Below the pieces are notes generated by a model that was given only the letters and a program-made list of their open reading frames with translations, searched no databases and was not told the origin of the DNA. A DNA stretch of 64,000 nt from contig CAJQUN010000055.1 of the NCBI GenBank assembly GCA_907163345.1, positions 992,001 through 1,056,000 on the forward strand, in the 5' to 3' direction. This DNA is from Haberlea rhodopensis. Lineage: Eukaryota; Streptophyta; Magnoliopsida; Lamiales; Gesneriaceae. The position numbers and the translations under genes were made by a program. This document shows positions 20,989 through 30,299 of the stretch, piece after piece. How positions within the stretch are numbered: position 1 is the first letter of the stretch; each line of letters begins with the position of its first letter.

Positions 20989-21040
20989 GCCTCATCTATA
21001 TGAGAGGCTAAACAAGTCCGTCTCCTCCCAAAAGGAGACG
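20989..21040 (+). other. Two hairpins in the viral leader
   Basis: A hairpin with AGCCTCAT/ATGA-GAGGCT arms spans 20989-21011. A perfect one with CGTCTCCT/AGGAGACG arms and a six-base loop spans 21019-21040. Structured leaders direct ribosome shunting or packaging in this family. The leader continues to about 21343. Confidence 0.55.
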
Positions 21041-21343
21041 TTTTAATGTAATAGATGTTATAAGTATTCCAGAATAAAAATAAGGCTGTTGCCCAGCTAT
21101 CTCCCAGATTTCTTTAAATCTTTTTTATATCTTGAATATACCTTACGCCCTAAGGTAGGAAACGAATTAGGGCTGTGCTGTGCGGTTTCTGAAGGAGTCG
21201 GATAACTGGCAGACTAACCTCGCCCGTGTGCTGAGGTTGGATGGTGAGGAGCCATTCGTAAAACAGTCTGGAGGCAGTAAGTTTTCGACTGGTGGAAGTT
21301 GCGACCCACCTCACCAGGTGCCGTTATGGTCAAAATGGTATTT

Positions 21344-21680
21344 TTCAGTTTGCTAAAATTTTATTGTAATACGGAAGCATGTTGGGCCTTTTATTTATTT
21401 TTAACATGATCTTCAAATCGGGTTGAATTATAATTAGACGAACGTTATATAAACCGTGAGTCCTTTGCAAAAGTATGCTCTTGGGATTCATCTCGAGATG
21501 ACAGAAACTGAAGGATCTCATGTTCATATAATGTTTCTGTTTGATAAATATTAGGATGAAAACGATGATGAATAGTATATTGTGGCATATTTTGTTCTTT
21601 AAACATTTTCTAGGGCTAAGAAGGCAACTTTATTAAAGATTGGTTGGACCGCGTAGACCACTTGGACCACATGGACCACA
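21344..21680. other. Non-viral DNA between viral end and right TIR
   Basis: AT-rich sequence with no gene. It starts right after the partial primer site and runs to the inverted repeat that matches the left end of unit 3. It ends in GGACCACATGG-type short repeats (21640-21680). Confidence 0.45.
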
Positions 21681-21934
21681 TGGGGTTATTATGGTCATTT
21701 CAACCTAGAATGGACTTATGTCAACTAATGTTTTTTCGCTGGACTAGGATAGATTATGTTTCACCAAAGTGTACCGGCCCGAAATTTTCCCAAAAAAAAA
21801 TTCAAATTTGTTCAATATATGGGCTTTAAAATAGCCGTCTGCCCGTCTCTCACTATTAAGCCCAAATAGCTTCTCCCATCTCCATTACGTAACTACATTA
21901 TCGTCAATCCTTGAGCCCCAACCAACCAAGTGAA

Positions 21935-22024
21935 ATGAAGCAGAAGCCAATTTACATCAACAAGAAAGAACCAACCCCTCTCTGGAAGTGGAAGACAATT
22001 GATTTCCAGCAGAGAAAGCCATAA
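21935..22024 (+). other. Upstream ORF in the leader of the TGD5-like gene
   Basis: A 29-codon frame with ATG at 21935 and TAA at 22022-22024 ends 12 bases before the main start at 22037. If the transcript begins upstream of it, it could limit translation of the main frame. Conservation is unknown. Confidence 0.35.
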
Positions 22025-22036
22025 AACAAGCTGTCA

Positions 22037-22333
22037 ATGGTGACTGAATTCTTCCACGAAAGTGGACGGAAGCTCGACGACATCGTATTGGGTCCCGGAG
22101 TCGGCGCTGGAATCGGCTGCGGCGTCGGTGTCGGCGTGGGAGTAGTTGGTGGAGCCGGATTCGGTTGGCCGGGTTGGAACCAACTGAATGCGGTGTTTGG
22201 GATTGGAATGGGATGCGGCGTCGGTTTGGGGCTCGGCTTTGGACAGGGGTTTGGTGCAGGCTTCACCTTGGAGTCCCTTAAATCCCATTTTTCGAAGACG
22301 AAATCGAAATCAAAGAAACGGATCAATGTTTAG
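22037..22333 (+). CDS. TGD5: Glycine-rich TGD5-like protein
   Basis: A 98-residue single-exon protein. A short N-terminal helix (TEFFHESGRKLDDI) is followed by a long Gly/Val/Phe-rich stretch of GVGVGxG-type repeats in two blocks split by a PGWNQLN linker, and then by a basic C-terminus. This layout is that of plant TGD5, a small glycine-rich protein tied to the TGD1-4 lipid transfer route from endoplasmic reticulum to plastid, probably membrane-associated. The call rests on layout and short remembered similarity, and other small glycine-rich proteins remain possible. The opposite-strand Pro-rich frame is a mirror of the glycine codons. The gene lies just outside the right end of the virus-bearing TIR element. 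Confidence 0.6.
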   Translation: MVTEFFHESGRKLDDIVLGPGVGAGIGCGVGVGVGVVGGAGFGWPGWNQLNAVFGIGMGCGVGLGLGFGQGFGAGFTLESLKSHFSKTKSKSKKRINV

Positions 22334-22802
22334 ATTTGCAGATCGTTGTGAAGATGGGATTGAGTTTTGCGTGAATGAAGTGATTCGTTTTACCAATGAG
22401 ATGATAGAAATTGCTTTGTTTTTATGCGTATACGATTCAATCCTACATTCGTCTTCGGGAACAGAATAAAATATGTGTACAAAAATAATTTATGATAACG
22501 GGTTCTCATCATGCTATTGAATTTGGACTCGTTTTCACTTCCATTGAGTTAGCTGTATGAACTAACTGATCTCATGTTAAGTTTTAGAAGTTTTCAATTT
22601 TTCATGTTCAAATTTAAGCTCATAATTTATCAAGCTGTTTACTTTATAATTTACTACAGATAAGAGTATTAGATCAATTTTTAATGACAAAATATTAAAC
22701 ATGCAAAATAATTTTATCTCAGTAATTTTTATACTCTTTATTTTATAGATATCATATATTACATATGACATATTCTCAACATTTATCAATGTAATAGCAA
22801 TT
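22334..22802. other. 3' flank of the TGD5-like gene, AT-rich
   Basis: Probable 3' untranslated region and spacer. No further feature recognised. Confidence 0.35.
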
Positions 22803-23041
22803 ACAAATTCACAACTAGTCCCCGAAGCTCAAACTTAATAATAAAACGAGTTCAATTGGATGCACACTGAGTAAACCTTCGGGCTGATGCAATAGTCTGC
22901 AAACCACGATAATCAGGTAAATCGTATTAGGCAAGCCCAATGCGGTAGGCTCGACCAAAAAAGTGTCGTTAGGAGGAATCGAATTCGTGACTAAAGACAT
23001 CCGTGCTCATCTACTCCATAACTCGGCCACCCCATGACCGG
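22803..23041 (-). mobile_element. Au-type tRNA-derived SINE
   Basis: On the minus strand the element starts near 23041 with GGGTGGCCGAGTTATGG (A-box region), then a B-box-like ATTCGATTCC. The Au-SINE body follows: TTTTTGGTCGAGCCT, GGGCTTGCCTAATACG and GGTTTACTCAGTGTGCA. It ends near 22803 in an AT-rich tail. The order of these blocks is characteristic of the Au SINE family of flowering plants. It has no protein and would depend on LINE machinery. A related copy lies at 59080-59262. Confidence 0.8.
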
Positions 23042-24470
23042 CAAATGAGCTCAATTTTGACAAATCTTACATCCATAAAGACATGCCTTAAATATTGCTA
23101 AAATATAAAATATATTTTTCATTTAGTATATTATAGATTACTAACTCAATTAGTAGTTAATGCATATAAAAAATAATTAAACTATTTCATATTCCATCGG
23201 GCTCTCATATTCGCTAGAATGCATAGTAAAAAAATTTAATTTTGTTGCTAACTTATTGTTTGTTAAAAAAAATTACAAATTAAACTTTCAAATTCAATTA
23301 TATAATGTGGAATATAATATAATTAAATTTTTTAAAATGAATTAATTTGATTTTTTTAAAATTAAATTTTAAAGATTAATTTATCGATACATTACCACAT
23401 CAATATGGTGTTAAGTAGACACAGTGAGTGTAAATATGGATATGATAAAAGGACTGGTGAATACGTTTTAAGATAAATTAGATAATGATTAAAGAATTTT
23501 ATTTAAGTGAAATCATTTTTTTTTTAAACATGAGATGTGCTAAATATGATGCCAGCATATTTAATGTGCTATGCATGACATTAAGTATCATGGTCGGAAA
23601 CAACATCTTTGTATTACAATGAAAAATAGATTATATTAGGTCTAAAGTGGTCCGACCACTTCTTGGACCATACATATAGCGGGAGCTTTGTGCACCAGTT
23701 TGCCCTTTTTATCATATATTTAAGATTTTTGTTTATATAGCCTCAATTCTTAATCAATGTTTACTCTTAGAACCTATAATGCACGGACACTCCTAAAATT
23801 TTTCGATGTAGTATCGGATACTTCTAAGACACCGACACTCATCGGACACGCCACGTGGCGTGTCCTTGATATTTTTTTTAAAAATAAATCGGACACCTGT
23901 GTCGGGCACTTCACTCAAAATCGGACACCCATGTCGCACAAGGCCGATGGGCGTGTCGGACACAGAAATGACACTTTTGGTGGTTAATTGTGCAATTTAA
24001 ATTTTTTTGGCTAAAATAAAATTTGGACGTGTTGGTTAAACTTTATGTTAATTGAAGTAATACAAATTTGATGTTAGTATGAGTGATACTATGATGATTT
24101 TAGTGGTACACATTGATTTATATGCTTTTTGAATTTGGTAAGAATATTTTGGGTGTTATATTTTATTTGGACGTGTTTGTTAAACTTTATGTTAATTGAA
24201 GTAATATATATTTGATGTTAGTGTGTGTGATACACATTAATTTATATGTTTCTTGCATTCGGTAAGAATATTTTTGTTGCTTTTACATGGTTTTAGAATT
24301 AAAAAAATGTGAATTTTAGTATTTTGTAATATAGTACATATATAATATATTTAAAAATATACAGGCGTGTCTCAACCGTGTCGTATCCTGATTTTTTTTG
24401 AAAATTCGTGCCCTCGTGTCCGTATCGTGTTAGTGTCGCCGTGGCGGTCTAACTTAGAACCATGTATTTA
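23042..24470. other. Intergenic DNA with GTGTCGGACAC-rich segment
   Basis: No gene. Between about 23757 and 24460 short words such as CGGACAC, GTGTCGG and their complements cluster at both ends (23790-23960 and 24365-24440), with AT-rich DNA between. This could be a non-autonomous DNA element, but no target duplication was found. Confidence 0.35.
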
Positions 24471-25491
24471 TTATAGCCTGAATTTATTGGAGAAAAAGAT
24501 AAAACTGCTTCACCACCTTTTATGGAAAGGATTTCGAACTTGTAATGCACTGGCTTCTATACTATGATGAACAGTTGCTTATTTACACGATAAAATATTT
24601 AATGTTTTAAGACAATGCTCTGTTTTAAGTATAGGAAATTGACTTGCTTGCATTTGAAAAGGCCGTAACTGTCGAATGAATGGGTTCCGAGGCACCACCA
24701 TCATTCCTCGTTGAATCTGAAAGTACGTCCCATTCTTCGGTTTATATCTCGTTTCAAAAACTGTTGTAGAAGTGCCTGAGTATCTGCAAACCAGAGCCCA
24801 CGACAATTCTATTGAATTATCCCTTATGCCCAGATGCCAGTGCACCGCGCACCCGCTTGGCCTTCTCAGAATGCGAATCGTTGAATTTCTATGATCATAA
24901 TTTGAGGAGCTTCATTCAGTATACATTTGAATGATTGTTACCTTGTGGAGGAGCATTAGAGATCTTGATTTTGATTGATGGGCCAAATGAATACTCTCCT
25001 AACCGCTCATGTCAAATCCTCGACATCTTGCTAAATGGTGTGGGTTCTTGGTCGGAAGATTGTATACTCTAGGCGTGGAAATCAGATGGATTTTTCCTAC
25101 AATTTTGTTTTTTCTTTACATATGTTTATCTTTGTTTTCTCGAATATATATATCTGTACCGTGTTGCAGTAATGTTTGTATACTCCATTTTGATTGTTTC
25201 AAGTTTCAAAATTATTCATTAAAGATGAGCTCGATTCTCCTTAAAACCCTTGATCGTAACCCAATCTAAAGGAGTTCCTGTTAAAGCTGTGAAATATTGA
25301 CCCTTGAATTAAGTGACTACGCTGTTGTGTTTCATAGTTTTGTCTAACTCTTACAAGACATCAAAATCAGATGTTAGAATAATCTGCAAGAGAAATATTG
25401 TTACATGGTTATAATATCAGCTTTATATTACAGAATATTATTGTGAAGAATCAAGCTTGCTAAAAAAGATTGTAAAGTCTGACTATTTCTA
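24471..25491. other. Intergenic DNA downstream of the WEB-type gene
   Basis: No coding region recognised. Probably includes the 3' untranslated region of the minus-strand gene that ends at 25492. Confidence 0.4.
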
Positions 25492-27000
25492 TTATTGCTC
25501 CTCTTTCCTCAGAAGAACTGGGGCTGTAATTGGCGCAACCTTTTTTCTCCTCCTCACTGTGAAAGATTTCGCTCTGAATGTATGACGACCTATAGGATAA
25601 GATGCTCTACGAGTCTTTGCTTTTTTTGCAGGTGTGATTTCAAAGATCTGGTTCGTGGATTTGCTTGAAAATGCGATCTCAAGCTCGTGAACCTTGTGTT
25701 CTTCCTCAACTTTTAGCTCTCTTATTTCTTTTCGTGATAGCTCACTCGTAATCAGATTTTCTTTCTCACTTGCTTTCAGAGCTTCAATCCAAGAATGAGC
25801 TGCTGAGACCTTCATGTCCGCAATCTCCTTGGCCACGGATGCACTTCCGATCAGGTACTCATATTCAAATTTGGAAATGGTGATTTTTGAGCTATGCGGA
25901 GTAATCAAAGCTCTATTTCTCTTGGTAATCTCAATTTGCGCTCTTAAATTCTCTAGGGCTATCAGCTCTGATGATTTAACTGCTTTAAGTTCTTGCGATG
26001 CCTCTTCTAGTTTTCCCTCTGCTGAGTCTATCTCATTATCAGTTTTCAGAACTTCTTGTCTGATTATTGCAGTTTCTTTGCTGACGTGGGACAGATCCTT
26101 CTTGGCTGTTTTGGCTTCAGATTTCAATCGTTCAAGAGTAAGTGATAGATTTGACAATGTTGTTTTGGCCTGGTTTTCAGCAGTAGATTTTGCTTCCAGT
26201 TTAGCTTTAGCTCTAAGAAGCTTTAAGTAGAGATTCTGAATTGACATTTCTGTTGTTAGTTCTTCCTTCTTTAGTCGAGATGTCTCTTCCACAGCTTGCT
26301 TAAGCTCATTCCTGGCAACATCAATGGAAGCCATAAACTGAAAGCCACCTTCTTTAATCGAATCCAATTCCTTCTTAGCAGTTTGCAACTCTTTTGTAAC
26401 AGAATCTAACAAAGACGGAAATTTCGAGCTTTCATTTCTAATTGTTCTTTTCACCATTTCCTTGATTTTGTTTAATCCTTTCTTTAAAAGTTTGATATCT
26501 GATAATGTAACAGCCAGCTTATTCTCCAATTTCTTTGCATTTTCAATTTCTCGAGCCATTTTCTTCGTTTTCTTCCGTGTCACCTCCATCCTTTTCAAGA
26601 ATTGTTCATTCTTTTCCTTTCTTTGAGCTTCTATCTCTCCATTTTCCTTGATGGCCTCAATTTTAGCCAAGTCAACTAACACATGCTCTCCATTAATTTC
26701 CTCAATCTCTCTAGTAAGTGTTTCTACGGACCTGGCAAGGAACACCGTATTCAAAAGGGAAGAGTTTGTTTCCTGCTCCGCCCGTCTTTTTTCTTGCAAA
26801 ACAGAACCCTTACCCAGCTTAAGATTACTCAGTTGTTTCGTAGTAGAGTCCAATTCTGTCACCACTTTGGCATACTGAGAATATCCAGTTGTCCGTTCTG
26901 CTTCACTTGTTTTTGCCATCTTTAGTTTCTTGCTGTCTCGAATTTTGGTTTTGGCTCTTGTATTCGACTCTTGGATTCTTGGACTCGAATTTTTTGCCAT
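25492..27000 (-). CDS. WEB-family coiled-coil protein (PMI2/PMI15-like)
   Basis: An open 502-residue frame made almost wholly of long Lys/Glu-rich coiled coil (about residues 45-430), with a basic C-terminus containing RRRKK. Plant WEB-family (DUF827) proteins such as PMI2 and PMI15 have this make-up, including a segment like the AAHSWIEALKASEKE seen here near residue 400. They act in chloroplast photorelocation by regulating cp-actin filaments in the cytosol. The annotated start (27000) is the first Met of the frame, but the N-terminus lacks the usual family opening. An upstream exon may be missing, or this may be a shortened copy. No introns are needed within the frame. Confidence 0.72.
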   Translation of the reverse strand: MAKNSSPRIQESNTRAKTKIRDSKKLKMAKTSEAERTTGYSQYAKVVTELDSTTKQLSNLKLGKGSVLQEKRRAEQETNSSLLNTVFLARSVETLTREIEEINGEHVLVDLAKIEAIKENGEIEAQRKEKNEQFLKRMEVTRKKTKKMAREIENAKKLENKLAVTLSDIKLLKKGLNKIKEMVKRTIRNESSKFPSLLDSVTKELQTAKKELDSIKEGGFQFMASIDVARNELKQAVEETSRLKKEELTTEMSIQNLYLKLLRAKAKLEAKSTAENQAKTTLSNLSLTLERLKSEAKTAKKDLSHVSKETAIIRQEVLKTDNEIDSAEGKLEEASQELKAVKSSELIALENLRAQIEITKRNRALITPHSSKITISKFEYEYLIGSASVAKEIADMKVSAAHSWIEALKASEKENLITSELSRKEIRELKVEEEHKVHELEIAFSSKSTNQIFEITPAKKAKTRRASYPIGRHTFRAKSFTVRRRKKVAPITAPVLLRKEEQ

Positions 27001-28250
27001 TTTTCTTCGAAGCCAAAAGCTTGGATTCTGCTTTGAGCTCGGATTCTGATTCTGCTTGTTTTTTGCTTCGAGCTAATTGTCTCGGTCCTCTGTCCCAGGT
27101 GATGCTCTCATGTTCATGTGTGAGGCATCTAAAACACAATCACACATAGGGAGTTTACAATCAGGATTCATAAATAAACAGGCCCCACAATCCAAAGTCC
27201 ATAAAGCAGCTATCTTTTCCAAGAAATGCATTAGAAGATTACTCGACAAAGAAAATGAAGCTAGTTGCACTTGTAAAAGAAACAAAATTCAAATCCCACT
27301 TACAAATATCATAGAAATACAAATTTCGATCAAAATTCTCCATACCTCTGGATAACATACTTGTAAATTTTTCAATGCAGGACTGTCTGCACGAACCCTT
27401 CCTCCACAAGAAGTGACAACTGCTGTAATAACCAGGCCATTTTCCCTTCATGCAGCTTGTTTACGCCCATCATTTCCACCAGCTCCATTCATTTTTCTTG
27501 CTCGCTTCTTGAATTAAATTTTACTACTTCTATAGATGTAGTAAAAAAAACCAAACTTCAAATGCTATTTCATGTGTTAGCCACTTGCAAAATACAAAAA
27601 CATACAGCTAAAATAAATCTCTTTCTGGGAATTGGTGGTCTAAAAAGAAAGATAAACTGGTGGTGATTGGGCGGCGGCATTCCCAGCCACGGGAGTTTAT
27701 CCTCCGTGGACCCCAAGGAAAGTAGGAGCACTAGTTCGCAGGAAAGCTGCCCTTACTTTGAAATTGACATTTAGACCCATCATATTTATCACGGATTATG
27801 TCGTATTAGTTGTATCGATCACAATTAGGATAATTTAAACCATAAACTTTTATTTTCCTTCTTGGCTTTCAAAAAATATTGCACTTTTTCATCATCTCCT
27901 AATGTCTGAGAAGATAATACAAGGCTCGTGGTCAAATGAAACTCATCCTAAAACTAGTAATGGTTAAATAGTAAAATTTAGTAAGAATAAATATACATCC
28001 ACAATATTCCAAACCTTGGGGGATAATTGCAGCCACGTCATTTTTTTTTTCGAAACTTGCATATAATGAAAGCAAACCAATCAACTACTAGAAAAAACTT
28101 AGGAATGAATTCTACAAACAACAGCATATACAGTTCTTGGCGATATCATAAAGGCACTTTGAACTTAACATGCGGCTGACCTCGACGACTTCTCGAGCTC
28201 TATCCATGTTCCGACACGAGGGAAGATCAAATTTAAGCGACGCAAGCTCA
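27001..28250. other. Intergenic DNA upstream of the WEB-type gene
   Basis: No gene supported. Short minus-strand frames at 27073-27285 and 27239-27451 may include leader or lost exon sequence of the WEB-type gene, but no splice-consistent extension was found. Confidence 0.35.
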
Positions 28251-28990
28251 TCACTTCTCCAAATAAGAACCAACTTTGATTAACAACTGCAGTGACCACT
28301 GCTTTTTAACCTTCACCCATGTTTCCATCATCGCTGCCTCACTTCTCAACCTTCTCTGGAACTCTCCATCAAAGCTCAATTCAGCAGCTGTCGCCACTTT
28401 CTCCTTATTTACCCTCGTAATTACCAATCTCGCCTCTCTCGCCCAAGGTAGTTTTTTCAATTTCCCGCCATTCTCAACCTCTGCCAATGGAATGTCAAAT
28501 TCAATACTTTTGAATGTTTCCTAAACCACCTCGAAATTTCTCCCCACTTCAGCATCATTTTCATTATCCCATCCTCCCCTAGTACGTTTGGTGCAAATAT
28601 AAACATAGAATTTTCTGGGCCCTTTTGAATTTCCTCTAAATCTTGCGACTCTTGGAGCTTCTCAATCCCTTTAAAGATTTTATTAATTACCACCTTGCCT
28701 CTCCCACCACCCACTTTTCCGGCCAAAGCTATGCCAGGATGATCTCCAAACCTGTCCAGGGTGTGATCTTCACTATTTTTTGGCATTGTAAATCGCAAAA
28801 TCTCGTGGGTTTAACAAGGAGAGGGCCATTCATCCATGGCGCAGTGTGTGATTTGATAGCTGAACCTGAAGTCCTTGGAAAGCGCCGGGACCATATAGAT
28901 TTAAAAAAAAAAAAAGATAGCTGAACCTGAATCCGAGATGGGTTATGGAGATCCAGGATAAAAATTTTGGCTTTCACATTCAACGTTTCT
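28251..28990 (-). pseudogene. CRM-domain splicing factor fragment (CFM2-like)
   Basis: Three overlapping minus-strand frames (28983-28729, 28798-28457, 28487-28251) together resemble the N-terminal part of CFM2-type proteins. In order they show SHTAPWMNGPLL, a GGRGKVVINKIFKGIEKLQ stretch, then LPWAREARLVITR and TAAELSFDGEFQRRLRSEA followed by WVKVKK, the opening of a CRM RNA-binding domain. CFM proteins are nuclear-encoded and act in chloroplasts to splice group II introns. The frame changes at least twice and the remaining CRM domains are absent, so this is a truncated, decayed copy. The family call is from remembered motifs. Confidence 0.6.
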
Positions 28991-29302
28991 GCTTCCTAAT
29001 TTTGCGCTGCTACCGGCACTAGTACGAGGGAACGGTGACTACCAGAGATTTAAATGGATTAAACAAGAGAAAAGAATGTGAAAGAACTATAGAATTGTGG
29101 GGGAAGAGGTGATGCTGTTGGAACCAGAAAAGGGAGAAGGAGGAGACACGGGGTACTCAAATGGTGGAAGAGAACGGCCCTAAGTCCCAAAATAGCCGGC
29201 CCAGCCCATTAACCAGGTTGACGGGGTTTTCTATATGTTTGTGTTTACAAACATTAAGACACATATTAACATACATATACAAAAATACATACATATTTTA
29301 CA
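28991..29302. other. Spacer with no recognised feature
   Basis: No coding sequence; short stretch between the CFM2-like fragment and the MULE-like end. Confidence 0.35.
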
Positions 29303-30250
29303 GGGTTAATACCCAAGATAGTCCCTAAACTTTACACATAATCCCAATTTAGTCCCTATTTTTTTCCCAAACTCGATTTCGTCCCTATAGTTTGCAATGT
29401 TATCCCGAATTAGTCCATTCCGTTTAAAAAAATGTTAACCCTTAAGAGAATGGTCTAATATTTCAGTTTAACCCACATAAAAATCAAACTTTTACTTTTT
29501 TCCCCATTTCGAATTTACACAAAAACCCTCCATTCAATCTCACCGGTTCCTTACCTCTCACAAGAAGCGATTCTTGATCACACCCATTTCAACTTTTCTT
29601 ATGGAATCGCTGAAGACGAGACATTGTACCGTCCAGAAATCGAGTGTAAGTTCTCACTAGTGCTATACACCTCATAATTTCGAAATTAACTTTGTTTTCC
29701 CCCAAAATTTGGTAACCTGATATTTCCCAAAAATCAGAAAAATTATATCTTGTAACCGACGATTGATTGATATGTGTTGCTTAAGCGTAATTTGTGTCAA
29801 AATTTGCTATGAGTAATCTGTTTCCAATATGTAACCAATTATTATAGCAAATTGGCTCCGAAAACCCTATTTGTGCAACCAATTTGCATTGTTTTAGTTA
29901 GAATTGATATTGTTGATTATTTTTAACTCAGATTTGCAATGAGTTGGTATGATGCAAATGATTCAAGTGTACCGAATTTTGAAGACATTGGCTTTAAGCC
30001 AAGAAACCCAATGTTCTGCACATGTGGTGTTGAACTCCCTCTTAAGACATCATGTACGGTGAATAATCCAGGGAGGAGGTTCCGTACATGCCCTAACGAT
30101 GGAGTAAGTGCCCGTTTATCGTAATTATTTGTAATGTTTTGGATAGGATGCATGATGTTAACCCAAAACTTATTGTAGACACCGGCATATTGTGGTGCGT
30201 TCCAATGGTGGGATCCATAGATGTGTGGTAGATCGAGACAAGTCATTTTT
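29303..30250 (+). mobile_element. MULE-like left end with a GRF zinc-finger gene fragment
   Basis: GGGTTAATACCCAAGATAG at 29303, followed by the AGTCCCTAAACTTT style of sequence, is typical of long MULE terminal repeats. Inside, a plus-strand frame from ATG 29939 carries CTCGVELPLKTS and NPGRRFRTCP. After an intron (about 30105-30178, GT..AG) comes AFQWWDP, ending in a stop. This is the Cys/Trp pattern of a GRF zinc finger, a small DNA- or RNA-binding module often found in plant transposons. No matching right terminal repeat was found before the copia remnant, so the element is probably truncated. Confidence 0.6.
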
Positions 30251-30299
30251 GGACTGAAACAACAAGTTAATGAGTTGAAGGATGATAACCGTTGGAAAA

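Larger units (their letters stand above)
13707..21343 (+). mobile_element. Endogenous pararetrovirus copy 1, genome length
   Basis: The segment begins at the primer site and ends with AAAATGGTAT, the first part of the same site, about 7.64 kb later. This is a full caulimovirid genome opened at the minus-strand start. It holds six ORFs in the same direction, then a 35S-like promoter and a structured leader. There is no integrase and no LTR, as expected of Caulimoviridae. Damage is light: one frameshift in a T-run and an in-frame stop in the coat gene, and one stop in the polymerase gene. Coat protein before a separate movement protein differs from the Caulimovirus order and recalls the coat-then-movement layout of cavemo- and solendoviruses. 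The genus cannot be fixed by eye. Confidence 0.85.
13397..21791. mobile_element. TIR-bounded element unit 3 containing a pararetrovirus copy
   Basis: The left end (13397-13560) and right end (about 21680-21791) are inverted repeats. Read inward, both start GGGAAA and share CACTTTGGTGA, an AATCTA block and an AAAAAA-TTAGT block at matching distances. The outer flanks are A-runs, so a target duplication of about 9 A-rich bases is possible but uninformative. The 7.6-kb viral segment (13707-21343) lies wholly inside. The second viral copy begins with the same left end at about 38713, in different flanking DNA. MULE-like affiliation is inferred from the long TIRs. Confidence 0.6.

Noticed and set aside
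22034..22326. Pro-rich minus-strand frames opposite the glycine-rich gene
   Set aside because: Mirror of glycine codons on the plus strand, where the frame matches a known protein layout.
23757..24460. GTGTCGGACAC-rich segment considered as a DNA transposon
   Set aside because: Short shared words at both ends but no clear inverted termini or target duplication.
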